Source: Flavihumibacter profundi
Lineage (GTDB): Bacteria; Bacteroidota; Bacteroidia; Chitinophagales; Chitinophagaceae
Assembly (NCBI RefSeq): GCF_020076305.1
Contig: NZ_JAIQXE010000002.1
Span: 372,001 to 436,000 of the forward strand
Length of the DNA stretch: 64,000 nt
Reading direction: 5' to 3'
Shown here: in pieces, positions 37,107 through 45,526 of the stretch
Layout: each line of letters begins with the position of its first letter
Numbering within the stretch: the first letter of the stretch is position 1
Translations under genes and position numbers: made by a program
The notes under the pieces: model-generated
What the model was told of the DNA's origin: nothing
Database searches by the model: none
What the model saw: the letters and a program-made list of their open reading frames with translations, nothing else

Positions 37107-38009
37107 ATGGTAAACAGTATATTTCATAGCCGAAATCTTCTATCCGGGAAACGTAAGTACCTGCCCGGATTGTTACTACTCCTGTTTATCTCTATAATCT
37201 TCCTGGCTTTCAGTATGGCTGGCAATGACGACTTTGATATTGCCAGGAGGGAAGTTTTACTCCGCAGGATCGGGCATGAAATACTACTGCAGTCGGGCGA
37301 TAGTACATCACGGGTGCTTCCAGTAAAAAAGATCGCCGAAAATGAATACCAGATCAGGTTTGAGAATGATCTTACTTTTCAACCCGACTCCCTCGTAAAT
37401 ACTACTCAGCGTTTGTTGGCCAAAGACCCGCTGGCACGTGATTATGTTGTTAACGTACTGAACTGTTCCAATGCCAGTGTAGCGTATGGGTATGCCATAT
37501 CAAAAAATAAGAAAGATGATATTGTATCCTGTATAGGAAGAAGGCAACCCAAAGCCTGTTATATGATTAACATTAAATTTAAACCAACGGGTATAATAAC
37601 AGTAAGGAATGAATATTTTTTGGGCGGTCTGTTATTTTTAGGATTTGTTGGATTTATTTTTTTGAGACCTGTTAAGCCGCGGCGGATCTTACCTGAAAGT
37701 CGGCATGCAGGTCTGTTCACTTTGGGATCAATGTCGTTAGACACGGAGAATCGAAAGCTCATGATAAAAGGAAATACAGTAGACTTGACCAAAACTGAAA
37801 CACGTGTGCTGGGTATTTTCGCGTTATCTCCCAACGAGACTATCGAGCGGAGCCGGCTGCAAAAAGAGATATGGGAGGATGAAGGTGTTATAGTGGGCCG
37901 TAGTCTTGATATGTTCATATCAAAACTTAGAAAAAAGCTTGAAATTGATCCTAACATTAAGATTGTAGTTATACGCGGCAAAGGGTATAAGCTTGAAATT
38001 AGCGCTTAA
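37107..38009 (+). CDS. Membrane-anchored winged-helix regulator with periplasmic N-terminus
   Basis: 300 residues. An N-terminal hydrophobic helix (LLLLFISIIFLAFSMAG), a ~120-residue presumably periplasmic part with three Cys, a second membrane helix (FLGGLLFLGFVGFIFL) and a C-terminal OmpR/PhoB winged helix (DLTKTETRVLGIFALSPNETIERSRLQKEIW ... MFISKLRKKL ... IRGKGYKLEI). It is like ToxR/CadC but inverted: DNA binding at the C-terminus. Only convincing plus-strand gene within the array, so it probably did not arrive as an ordinary cassette. Confidence 0.85.
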   Translation: MVNSIFHSRNLLSGKRKYLPGLLLLLFISIIFLAFSMAGNDDFDIARREVLLRRIGHEILLQSGDSTSRVLPVKKIAENEYQIRFENDLTFQPDSLVNTTQRLLAKDPLARDYVVNVLNCSNASVAYGYAISKNKKDDIVSCIGRRQPKACYMINIKFKPTGIITVRNEYFLGGLLFLGFVGFIFLRPVKPRRILPESRHAGLFTLGSMSLDTENRKLMIKGNTVDLTKTETRVLGIFALSPNETIERSRLQKEIWEDEGVIVGRSLDMFISKLRKKLEIDPNIKIVVIRGKGYKLEISA

Positions 38010-38121
38010 GAAAATCTTCCAGCTGCGAATCTATAACCGGACTTACTTTTTTTGCGGTAAACTTGCTCAATAATAAAAGATAATTAAGCGGACAGTACAG
38101 ACGGTTCGTTTTTTACAGCTT

Positions 38122-38321
38122 GCGTACAACGACCATGCATTGGTGTAGGAATGGCATTTATTCTCTGCTGCCTGGTCCCAAAGCCGGCGCTTAATAAAAA
38201 GTTGATTGTATAATTCATATTTTCAGTAGCACCACTGCCGCCGAAACAACTGCTGATCAGTGAAAATATCGATGAAGCGTATCGCTTCCGCCGTGCTTAT
38301 ACCAATGCAACAGTTGTGCGT
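38122..38321 (-). repeat. attC-like site, long class
   Basis: About 200 bp from GCGTACAACGACCATGCATT to ACCAATGCAACAGTTGTGCG. The outer arms are complementary, as are ACCATGCATTGGTGTAG and CTTATACCAATGC. Belongs to the GACCATGCATTGG subgroup. Confidence 0.85.
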
Positions 38322-38350
38322 TCCTGCTTTTTCTCAATATTGATTACAAA

Positions 38351-38770
38351 TCAAATAGATTGCTTTTTAAGTTCTGCAATAACAGTCTGTAAAGTATTTA
38401 GTCCCCAATGTTCAAAATACTTTCCATCACGCAGTCGAACAATGTCTATAACATCTATTCTGATTTTTTTGAAAGTCGGAGGTATATCCATAAGTACGCC
38501 CTGATGCGTCCCAATGATTGCTTTTCTGGTTGTCACTTTGTCGTCTTCTGCAATTTGGTCATATATCTCTACTGTTAAGTCTGGAAATGCAGGTTTTAAA
38601 ATATTCTTAAAAGTATGCCACATCCCATCTGCTCTATTATTGGTTGATGGTGCGGTTCTGTTAATAAATTCATCGTGCATTAGTGCTTGGAATGTGTCTA
38701 AATTACATTCCTCAATTACTTCTTTATTAAATCTTCTTATTACAGATTTGTTTTCTTCTAAAATGTTCAT
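38351..38770 (-). CDS. SnoaL-like ester cyclase-family protein
   Basis: 139 residues with the SnoaL fold pattern: NKEVIEECNLDTFQALMHDEFINRTAP, PAFPDLTVEIYDQIAEDDKV and IVRLRDGKYFEHWG. Such proteins isomerise or cyclise polyketide-like esters or just bind small ligands; substrate unknown. Single-gene cassette. Confidence 0.8.
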   Translation of the reverse strand: MNILEENKSVIRRFNKEVIEECNLDTFQALMHDEFINRTAPSTNNRADGMWHTFKNILKPAFPDLTVEIYDQIAEDDKVTTRKAIIGTHQGVLMDIPPTFKKIRIDVIDIVRLRDGKYFEHWGLNTLQTVIAELKKQSI

Positions 38771-38820
38771 TTCAAATTGTTTTGTAAAATATATGTTGCC
38801 TTAGTGTTGCGGTTAGTATG

Positions 38821-38954
38821 ACGCACAACGACCAGGTATTGTCGAAGTACAGGAATTTGTTGCTTGTCCTGCCCAAACCACTGCTGCACAGCTTACAAAT
38901 GGTGCGACACAGCTTCCGTCTGCCTGTATTTTGCCTATGCTCGTGTTGTGTGCT
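38821..38954 (-). repeat. attC-like site, medium class
   Basis: About 134 bp, from ACGCACAACGACCAGG to CGTGTTGTGTGC, outer arms complementary. Confidence 0.8.
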
Positions 38955-38968
38955 GTTTTTATTACTTG

Positions 38969-39766
38969 TCAAGCTACAAACTTACCTTCAAATATTATGA
39001 CCGCTTCTCCATATATATATACTTTGTCATTGATTAGTTCAGTTGTCATCATACCTGTTCGTGAAGAAGATTGAAAAGCCTGGAACTTATTTTTGCCAAG
39101 TTTTTTTGCCCAATACTTTGTAAGAAATGTTTGTATGCCGCCCGTTACAGGATCTTCATTCGTTCCTGCCCACGGCCAAAAGTATCTATAATGAAAGTCG
39201 AAGCTGGGATCATTAGATTTTGCTGTAACCAAAATACCATTTATGCCACTGTATGAATTTATTAATGCCAGAAAATCAGGCTTTAGATCGGATAGTTTAT
39301 TTGAGTCATTTATTTCAATAAGAATGATCTTGTTATTGGGGCTAAACCTCGTATCTAAGGCCTTGCTTATTCCTAAGGCAGTGAATACGGATTCGGGAAC
39401 AGAGATTTCTGTGGTCTCATATACTGGAAATTGCATTACAATTTTGCCTTCGGCCTTCTCAATTTTCAATTCGATGTTTTCGCAGTTTACGAAATGTATG
39501 TCTTCCAGAGTAGAAGTTTCAAATATAATTTTTGCGGCTGCCAATGTTGCATGGCCACATAAAGGAATTTCCTTTTTGGGTGTGTAAAATCTGATACTAT
39601 AAGTCTTGTCGGAAATCTGTTCTATAAATGCAGTTTCAGAAAAGCCAATTTCTGTTGCAATGCCTTGCATGGTTATACTGTCCAAATTGCTTTCGACAAT
39701 ACAAACTGCAGCTGGATTTCCTTTGAATTTTTGATTGGTAAAAGAGTCTACAAAATAAGTTTTCAT
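38969..39766 (-). CDS. PhzF-family isomerase
   Basis: 265 residues from the Met at 39766 (KTYFVDSFTNQKFKGNPAAV is the typical PhzF start). The catalytic Glu is in GFSETAFI, and CGHATLAAAKIIF and RYFWPWAGTNEDPVTGG are family marks. Diaminopimelate-epimerase-like fold; role outside phenazine synthesis is unknown. Single-gene cassette. Confidence 0.9.
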   Translation of the reverse strand: MKTYFVDSFTNQKFKGNPAAVCIVESNLDSITMQGIATEIGFSETAFIEQISDKTYSIRFYTPKKEIPLCGHATLAAAKIIFETSTLEDIHFVNCENIELKIEKAEGKIVMQFPVYETTEISVPESVFTALGISKALDTRFSPNNKIILIEINDSNKLSDLKPDFLALINSYSGINGILVTAKSNDPSFDFHYRYFWPWAGTNEDPVTGGIQTFLTKYWAKKLGKNKFQAFQSSSRTGMMTTELINDKVYIYGEAVIIFEGKFVA

Positions 39767-39793
39767 TTTAATAGTGTCTATGAATAAAGAAGT

Positions 39794-39831
39794 GCCGCAA
39801 AATAGCATAAAGCCCAATGTTGTATGTTAGC
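39794..39831 (-). repeat. Reduced attC-like site
   Basis: GCCGC then AATAGCATAAAGCCCAATGTTGTATGTTAGC. The right half resembles the right half of the site at 40401; the left arm is mostly missing, so this may be a decayed or deleted site. Confidence 0.5.
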
Positions 39832-39861
39832 TTTTCTTTTGTGACAACTGTAACAAAGATT

Positions 39862-40359
39862 TTATTTTGCAGCTGGCATACTTGTACTCCCTATGTCACG
39901 ATACAATTTCCAATCACCATTTCGCTTTTCCCAAACGACAACATATTTACCTCTGTCGATTAATGATTTTTTTTCATCTTTCATTTCATAGTTACCCGTT
40001 TCGATTATAAGCGCTGGGCTTCCGGTGATATCTGTGGTTAAAAACGTCATTTCTTTGATTCCCATCCGAATGGCAGAACCCCAAGCATTGAGAATATCAT
40101 TACCCTTCACAACTTCGCTATTGTCGAGCAATAATTCGGCATCTGGCCAATAATGAGACGCTAACGCAGAAGAATCACCGGCTTCAATTTGTTCTGAAAA
40201 TTTCATATTGATACTGTCTATAAATGACTTCGCCCATTGTTTGTCTAAAGCCTGAATTTCAGCTTCCGGATTTGGCAATTTTTCAGAATTATTCGATTTG
40301 CAAGACGAAATATAAAAGCAAATTATTGATGCTGCGATAAAAAAATATGACTTTGTCAT
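39862..40359 (-). CDS. NTF2-like (DUF4440-type) lipoprotein
   Basis: 165 residues. Lipoprotein signal (FYISSCK), then an NTF2-like fold: IQALDKQWAKSFIDSINMKF, ASHYWPDAELLLDN and a final strand WKLYRDIGST. Ligand unknown. Single-gene cassette. Confidence 0.8.
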   Translation of the reverse strand: MTKSYFFIAASIICFYISSCKSNNSEKLPNPEAEIQALDKQWAKSFIDSINMKFSEQIEAGDSSALASHYWPDAELLLDNSEVVKGNDILNAWGSAIRMGIKEMTFLTTDITGSPALIIETGNYEMKDEKKSLIDRGKYVVVWEKRNGDWKLYRDIGSTSMPAAK

Positions 40360-40400
40360 AAAAATAAAATTTTAATAAAACGAAATGTCTTTTTAAAGTG

Positions 40401-40468
40401 ACGTACGACGTCCAGGGCTTTATGCTATTGGGGCTTAGCCAACAATAGCATAAAGCCCCATGTTAGAT
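40401..40468 (-). repeat. Short attC-like hairpin with 16 bp perfect stem
   Basis: GGGCTTTATGCTATTG and CAATAGCATAAAGCCC are perfect inverted repeats around a 13-base loop, framed by GTACGACG and TGTTAGATAC. The stop codon of the upstream cassette gene (40463-40465) lies inside the right end. Confidence 0.8.
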
Positions 40469-40930
40469 ACGGTGCCGTCTCTTAATCACGTTGCGTTTAG
40501 AATAATTTTCTTTCCAGATTTTTATAAAATATTTATCTCCTGGATTTTCCTGATAAGCTTTATCAAGATTTGAAGAACTTACTCTTACTTTATACCAATC
40601 AGGTTCTATATTTAATTCGAGCTCAACTTTAAAATTTGGACAATCTAAAATCTGTAATTTTCCTGATTTGATTAATAAGCTGCCTTCTACAATATGATCA
40701 AATTTACTCAAATCCTTTTCATCTATTTTTGAGTCCAATAATTCTATTTCAATATTTGCCTGTGCTTCGTCGTTCTCAATTGAAACTCCGAGTATCCCAT
40801 CATCTATTGCAAGTCTATCATTAAATGCTTCGCTATTCCAAAAGTCTTGACTTCCGGTATCCCCACTTGCATATTTATCTGCGATGTAGAATTGTCCATA
40901 TTGGGTGAAGATTGAAAGTTTGTAAGTCAT
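40463..40930 (-). CDS. Hypothetical protein, possibly ComJ/Nin-like
   Basis: 155 residues, no signal or membrane segment. KLSIFTQYGQFYIADKYA ... DGILGVSIENDEAQANIEIELL and a late WYKVRV strand weakly resemble the ComJ nuclease-inhibitor fold. I would not assign a function. The TAA stop is supplied by the attC-like site. Confidence 0.6.
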   Translation of the reverse strand: MTYKLSIFTQYGQFYIADKYASGDTGSQDFWNSEAFNDRLAIDDGILGVSIENDEAQANIEIELLDSKIDEKDLSKFDHIVEGSLLIKSGKLQILDCPNFKVELELNIEPDWYKVRVSSSNLDKAYQENPGDKYFIKIWKENYSKRNVIKRRHRI

Positions 40931-40947
40931 TGCACTTTTTTAGGTAT

Positions 40948-40978
40948 TGCAGCTAACTGCTCTGTTGCGCGTTGTACA
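40948..40978 (-). repeat. Compact attC-like site
   Basis: TGCAGCTAAC followed directly by TGCTCTGTTGCGCGTTGTAC. The words CTGCTCTGTTG also occur at the right end of the site at 53212, so this looks like two ends joined by an internal deletion. Confidence 0.6.
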
Positions 40979-41284
40979 TTACTCACTCAATAATTCCATT
41001 ACCTCCTTCTGAAGCACAGGTAAATACTCAGTAACTATACCCCATATGATTTCATCTGAAACATGGTCATAGCCGTGAATTATTCTATTCCGTGTAGAAA
41101 TAATTTGTCGGGCAAAGGACAATTGAATTGAATCATTCTTATGTAGAATCCTGTTTGTCGCCTCTCCGATAATTTCTAAATTCCTTTCAACTGCCCTGCG
41201 CGTCCGGGTATCATTCTTATATGCAACAAACTCTTTGGGAACTTCTTCAAAAAAGCCATCGATCTAATTGATGGCATTTAACAT
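40979..41284 (-). pseudogene. hepT: HepT-like toxin with in-frame TAG
   Basis: The frame from 41284 encodes MLNAIN, a TAG at 41264-41266, then IDGFFEEVP ... TRTRRAVERNLEIIGEATNRI and RNRIIHGYD, the RX4HXY motif of HepT RNases/HEPN toxins. Upstream in-frame codons (KTWLYD) also look HepT-like but run into a stop, so the N-terminus is damaged too. The HEPN core would only be made by readthrough or an internal start. Directly follows the MntA antitoxin gene. Confidence 0.8.
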
Positions 41285-41285
41285 A

Positions 41286-41609
41286 TCATATAACCATGTC
41301 TTTATCTAAATTTCCATAAACTAATTGCCTGGAATTTGAAATAGACTCCTTAAAATAGGGATTCTTCAATGCACTCTCTTCAACTAAGTCTACAGTCCTT
41401 TCAAACAAGTCCTCTAATGAAAATTTAAAATTGAAGTAATTATTCGTGTAAATTGCCAAGTTCATTGGGTCGAAATTGACTAATAAATCAATATCACTTG
41501 TATCGTTAAATTCTCCTCCAAGTACTGAACCAAATGCATATAACTCCCTTATCTTGTATTTTGCACAAAGCACCTTGATTGGATCTGAATATTTGTCCAG
41601 CAAATTCAT
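41286..41609 (-). CDS. mntA: MntA-type minimal nucleotidyltransferase antitoxin
   Basis: 107 residues with GSVLGGEFNDTSDIDLLVNF, the GSx10DxD motif of minimal nucleotidyltransferases. In the MntA/HepT system it AMPylates a Tyr near the HepT RNase motif to neutralise it. It overlaps the start region of hepT. It may now be orphaned because hepT carries a nonsense codon. Confidence 0.88.
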   Translation of the reverse strand: MNLLDKYSDPIKVLCAKYKIRELYAFGSVLGGEFNDTSDIDLLVNFDPMNLAIYTNNYFNFKFSLEDLFERTVDLVEESALKNPYFKESISNSRQLVYGNLDKDMVI

Positions 41610-41668
41610 AAGGCTAAATTAATCAATTTTCGCAATTAATAGGAGGCTCCGAATATGGGGTCCGGGTA

Positions 41669-41876
41669 TAACGCGCAACGGCCAGGGTTTTCTGTTGTGC
41701 TGATATTCTGTGATTCTTCAGCCCGAACCGAAGCTGAGTAAAGTTAATGCAGTTGATGTTATATTCTGTTGCTCGGTTTTATTCGTCCAAGCCTGGACTG
41801 CAGCTGACAAGCGAATGGGACGATCAGTATATATTCTACAGCCAGCATAGCAGAAAACCCCCTGTTGGCGGTAGTG
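41669..41876 (-). repeat. attC-like site, long class
   Basis: From AACGCGCAACGGCCAGGGTT to AACCCCCTGTTGGCGGTAG; TTTTCTGTTGTGCTG and CAGCATAGCAGAAAA are complementary inner arms. Confidence 0.8.
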
Positions 41877-41881
41877 CTTTT

Positions 41882-42481
41882 TTAATATAGTTCGTTTTCC
41901 ATAGGTACTACGTCTTGTAATTTTGGCAATGGTCTTATCAATATCTTTTTTCTTTTGTTACTTAATACCTTGTCTGTATCGTATCGTTCTGTTTTTTCAA
42001 CTCTAATTCCTGTTGAAAGATTAAAGTCCGTTGTTGTCATTTTACCGTGCCCGTCAGAATAAATCATTGAAAAACCAATCAACTCAAAATTCCCGTTTTG
42101 AAATATAAATTTATGTTCATAATGTCCGCGTAATAACTCAAAGTTTACACTTAAAACGCCTTTTTCTATTGTTACATCCGAAAATCTATTTCCCATCATG
42201 TAGCCATCTCTGCCATTAGGATATTGAGGCTCTATGATTTTCGTTGAGGAAGTAATTAATTTTGATTGTCCATTTTGGTCTTTGAAAAAGATTTGAAGTC
42301 TATATGGGGCAGTCTCACTTAAGGTGTCTTGTGTTACAACAATTTTGTCCGCTATATTGTCTTTATTCAAATCACCTTCGACCTCTATTACCTTGTTATT
42401 AAAGTTGTAATGCGGTGTATCATTCTGTGCAAAACCAGCCAGATGAATTACCATTAAAATTGTCAGGAAAAATTGTTTCAT
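41882..42481 (-). CDS. Exported hypothetical protein
   Basis: 199 residues from the Met at 42481, which gives a clean signal peptide (KQFFLTILMVIHLAGFAQ); the longer frame overlaps the next attC-like site. IEVEGDLNKDNIADKIVVTQD resembles VCBS/FG-GAP-type or periplasmic calcium-loop segments. Function unknown. Single-gene cassette. Confidence 0.7.
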   Translation of the reverse strand: MKQFFLTILMVIHLAGFAQNDTPHYNFNNKVIEVEGDLNKDNIADKIVVTQDTLSETAPYRLQIFFKDQNGQSKLITSSTKIIEPQYPNGRDGYMMGNRFSDVTIEKGVLSVNFELLRGHYEHKFIFQNGNFELIGFSMIYSDGHGKMTTTDFNLSTGIRVEKTERYDTDKVLSNKRKKILIRPLPKLQDVVPMENELY

Positions 42482-42498
42482 GCTGTTTTTTGTAGCAT

Positions 42499-42700
42499 TA
42501 CCGCCAACGTTTTGGATTGCCGAAGGTGGGGGTATTGAAAACCGTCTGCCCGGTGCCAATGCTGAAAAGAAATATGATACTTAAAATTATCTAATTTTTT
42601 ATTAGAAAGAGTCAAGCCCCAAACCAAAGCTGATATTGAGTTGTAGCTGAAGTGACAACGTCCTGCCCCCGCTTTTGGCAATGCATTGTTGGGCGCTGGC
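42499..42700 (-). repeat. attC-like site, long class
   Basis: From TACCGCCAACGTTTTGGATTGCC to GGCAATGCATTGTTGGGCGC, with inner TCTGCCCGG and GTCCTGCCCCC blocks. The outer arms are complementary. Confidence 0.8.
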
Positions 42701-42752
42701 CTTTCATGCCTACCGTAACGGGTTACCAATATAAATTTGTCAACCACTTGTT

Positions 42753-43199
42753 TTAGCGAGCAGACTTTATCTCAGTCAATAGTATCGTGACTGTTGTTTT
42801 ACCAATATTCTTAACGAAATGTTTGCCTCTTCTTTCTGACCACTCAGCCTTACCTTTTACTTCCTCAGTGTCAAAAGGCTTTTCATTTTCTGGATAAACT
42901 CTTAGTGTGCCGCCAGAGATAACATAGGACGTTTTTGGAGGGTGCGTATGTGTGCTATCCTTTTCTCCAGGTTTGAGAGAATATTCTATAACTCTGACAT
43001 ATTCATTTTCTAATAAAATTTTGGTTTTATCTGGTGAACTCTTAATAAAATCAATTTCTGTCTCATCAATTTTAGTTGAGTTTCCATTTTGTAAGGTGTC
43101 AATCGATGAAGTCAGCTCTTTGGCTTCTGTTGGCTTAGAATTTTGATTACACGAAATAGTCAGAGAGTTGATTGCGATAATTAAAATAGTTCTAGTCAT
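42753..43199 (-). CDS. Cupin-domain lipoprotein
   Basis: 148 residues. Signal with ISC, then a cupin: VRVIEYSLKPGEKDSTHTHP (motif 1 His) and GTLRVYPENEKPF, ending with VKNIGKTTVTILLTE. Metal-binding beta barrel; ligand unknown. Single-gene cassette. Confidence 0.75.
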   Translation of the reverse strand: MTRTILIIAINSLTISCNQNSKPTEAKELTSSIDTLQNGNSTKIDETEIDFIKSSPDKTKILLENEYVRVIEYSLKPGEKDSTHTHPPKTSYVISGGTLRVYPENEKPFDTEEVKGKAEWSERRGKHFVKNIGKTTVTILLTEIKSAR

Positions 43200-43300
43200 T
43201 CCTCGTAAAATTTAATTTGTATTGATCGTCCTTGATTAGCCAGTGGAACTAGTCATTTAATAATTATTCGAACTCTCCGCGTGAACTGTTGGCCTAGGCT

Positions 43301-43503
43301 TGCGCCCAACGACCAGGCATTAGTGTAGGCAGGGAATTTATTCTCTGCTGCTTGGCGCTGAGGTTGATCGTTGATGAATTATTGATATTTTATTATAAAT
43401 GTTCAATAGGACCACAATCGCCGAATATCATTGCTGATTAATGAACATATGACAATGCGTATTGCGGTCCGGCCCTGCTTGCACTAATGCAATGTTACCT
43501 GCC
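43301..43503 (-). repeat. attC-like site, long class
   Basis: TGCGCCCAACGACCAGGCATTAG to GCACTAATGCAATGTTACCTGCC. The left end is a perfect RYYYAAC (GCCCAAC). The TAA stop of the upstream gene falls in the right end at 43495-43497. Confidence 0.85.
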
Positions 43504-44139
43504 GTTATTTGCTCTAGAAATGACCCATATTGAAAATAAGAAGCCTATAAATATTACAATAATCTCACTCGAGGAAGTCCAAATACTTGCAAAATAATTT
43601 TTGGTTTTCATAATCCAGGATTCTCTAGGCTTATAATTAAAAATGTCATCATCGAGAAGCAAATCAATATTGAAAGGCGTTTTAGTAGTATCCGATGATA
43701 AATAGTAAAAATATATGTCATCTTCCAAATGCACAAATGTTCTAGCATTCTCAGCTTTCAGGATGTCAATGCAACTTACAAAACTCCAATACTTGGAATT
43801 TTTACCAAACCTGAATCTCAACCCATTAATTGTATCATTCTTTGCAAGTATTTCTCTTATCCGAAATTTAGAATAATTAAGATTTGCAATAACTAGCTTG
43901 TCATTACCTTCCATACCAACATTAACATAATTCCGATTTGGCGGAAAGACACCATTATAATCATCAAACAATGCTTGATACTTTAGCGGCAAATCTCGAG
44001 TACTCAAATAAAGTGGTAAAGTATAAATAGTCCTCTCACGAATCTCCATTCTTGAAAAATAAATAAACAATAATGGAAGTATCAATAAACTAATCAAACC
44101 CGGAACATAATAAATTTTATCTCTCATAGTCATGTCCAA
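43495..44139 (-). CDS. Membrane protein of unknown function with two terminal helices
   Basis: 214 residues: an N-terminal helix (YVPGLISLLILPLLFIYF), a ~130-residue soluble part with a WSFVSCIDILKAENARTFV segment, and a C-terminal helix (SEIIVIFIGFLFSIWVI). The pattern is familiar from Bacteroidota membrane proteins of no known role. Stop codon lies within the attC-like site. Single-gene cassette. Confidence 0.7.
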   Translation of the reverse strand: MDMTMRDKIYYVPGLISLLILPLLFIYFSRMEIRERTIYTLPLYLSTRDLPLKYQALFDDYNGVFPPNRNYVNVGMEGNDKLVIANLNYSKFRIREILAKNDTINGLRFRFGKNSKYWSFVSCIDILKAENARTFVHLEDDIYFYYLSSDTTKTPFNIDLLLDDDIFNYKPRESWIMKTKNYFASIWTSSSEIIVIFIGFLFSIWVISRANNGR

Positions 44140-44190
44140 AATTATATGTCAAACAAGACTTATGATGCAAACATTAAGGGTTTCCATAAT

Positions 44191-44324
44191 GGCAGGTAAC
44201 GGGCAGGGCTTGCTGCAGGGCTGGAATAGATGCTAGTCCAGCCCAGATGAATCACAACAGCGATAAAATGACCATTGCTCCAATGTCCAGCCAGCCTTGC
44301 TGCAAACCGGATGTTAGCGGTAGT
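44191..44324 (-). repeat. attC-like site, medium class
   Basis: GGCAGGTAACGGGCAGGGCTTGCTGCAGG to CCTTGCTGCAAACCGGATGTTAGCGG; GGGCTTGCTGCAGGGCTGG and CCAGCCTTGCTGC form inner arms. Confidence 0.8.
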
Positions 44325-44341
44325 AATATTTCTCGCCAAGC

Positions 44342-45262
44342 CTATTGACTAATCATTTTCATTGAGATGTTCCATAGTCGGTCTGCGTTGTCTTTGTCAA
44401 GTGCATACATTGCAACTCCCTCATAATTGTCAGGTCGTTTTGTTACAGTTTCAACCTCGTTGCAGTTTTCAAAATAGCGTCCACCGATATTGTGAAGCAA
44501 CGGTGAAGTTGCTAATAAGATTGAAGTTGCTGCTCCTTGCTGTGGCGTTTTATGAAGCTCTGGCGCAGAACGAAGTTTTCCTCCAACGTGTTTTTGAAGG
44601 TTTGTTAATATGGCTCCTGGATTCAAAGCATTTACAGTAATTCCGTCTTTTAGCCAACGTTCAGTTGCACCAACTGCAAATAAAATGCAAGCAGTTTTTG
44701 CCTGTCCATAAGAAAGCAAAGCGTCATAAGGTCTGAACAAAAAGTTGATGTCGTCAAAAACAACTGGTGAAAATAAATGTCCACTTGATGCAACAACTAC
44801 TATTCTTGCAGAACCTGAACTTTTCAAAGCATTGTGTAACCCAACAGAGAGTGCAAAGTGTCCAAGATGATTTGTCATAAATTGCATTTCAATACCGTCT
44901 GACGTTTTTTGTAAATCTGGTATTGCCATTACACCTGCATTGTTAATCAATATTTCCAAAGCTCCTTTCCAATTGTAAACAAAATTATTAATTGATCTAA
45001 GATTGTCTAAGTCAAGTTGAGCAACGAATACTTTACTATTTCCTGTGATTGCAATAATTTCATCTGCAACTTTTTTTCCTGCCTCAACATTTCTTGCGGC
45101 AATTGTTACTTCTGCACCTGCCTTTGCCAAAGTCTTTACTGTTTCTATTCCAATGCCAGAAGCTCCGCCTGTTACAATGGCTCGTTTGCCTGTCAAGTCT
45201 ATTCCACTGATAACTTCATCGGCTGTCGAATGGAAACAAAAATTTGTTTTTATTAATGCCAT
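44342..45262 (-). CDS. Short-chain dehydrogenase/reductase, retinol-dehydrogenase-like
   Basis: 306 residues. TGxxxGIG in IVTGGASGIGIETV, NNAGVMA, catalytic Ser in VVASSGH and YGQAKTACILFA with Tyr and Lys. Length and the extended C-terminus fit the oxidoreductase/retinol dehydrogenase-like SDRs. NAD(P)-dependent; substrate unknown. Largest single gene of the array. Confidence 0.88.
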   Translation of the reverse strand: MALIKTNFCFHSTADEVISGIDLTGKRAIVTGGASGIGIETVKTLAKAGAEVTIAARNVEAGKKVADEIIAITGNSKVFVAQLDLDNLRSINNFVYNWKGALEILINNAGVMAIPDLQKTSDGIEMQFMTNHLGHFALSVGLHNALKSSGSARIVVVASSGHLFSPVVFDDINFLFRPYDALLSYGQAKTACILFAVGATERWLKDGITVNALNPGAILTNLQKHVGGKLRSAPELHKTPQQGAATSILLATSPLLHNIGGRYFENCNEVETVTKRPDNYEGVAMYALDKDNADRLWNISMKMISQ

Positions 45263-45304
45263 AAAAATGATTGTTTAAATTTTGAAGGGTATCTCCAAAT
45301 TATT

Positions 45305-45505
45305 ACCGCCAACGAGCAAGTATTTACCAAATCTGGGACTGCGACTTGTGTCTGCCCGTACTGCTATTGATTGAAATTATTAGTTGAAGTTAAGAATTAA
45401 AGTTTTTTGATGTTTGTCCAGCCCGGAACCAAAGCAGAGCAAAGAAAAAAAGATGATTGTTATTCCGTCCGCCCAGCTTTTGCTAATACTTTTGTTGTCG
45501 GCAGC
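45305..45505 (-). repeat. attC-like site, long class
   Basis: ACCGCCAACGAGCAAGTATT to GCTAATACTTTTGTTGTCGGCAG, with inner GTCTGCCCGTA and CCGTCCGCCCA blocks. Confidence 0.8.
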
Positions 45506-45526
45506 CTTTCTGGTAAAAGTCTTTGC

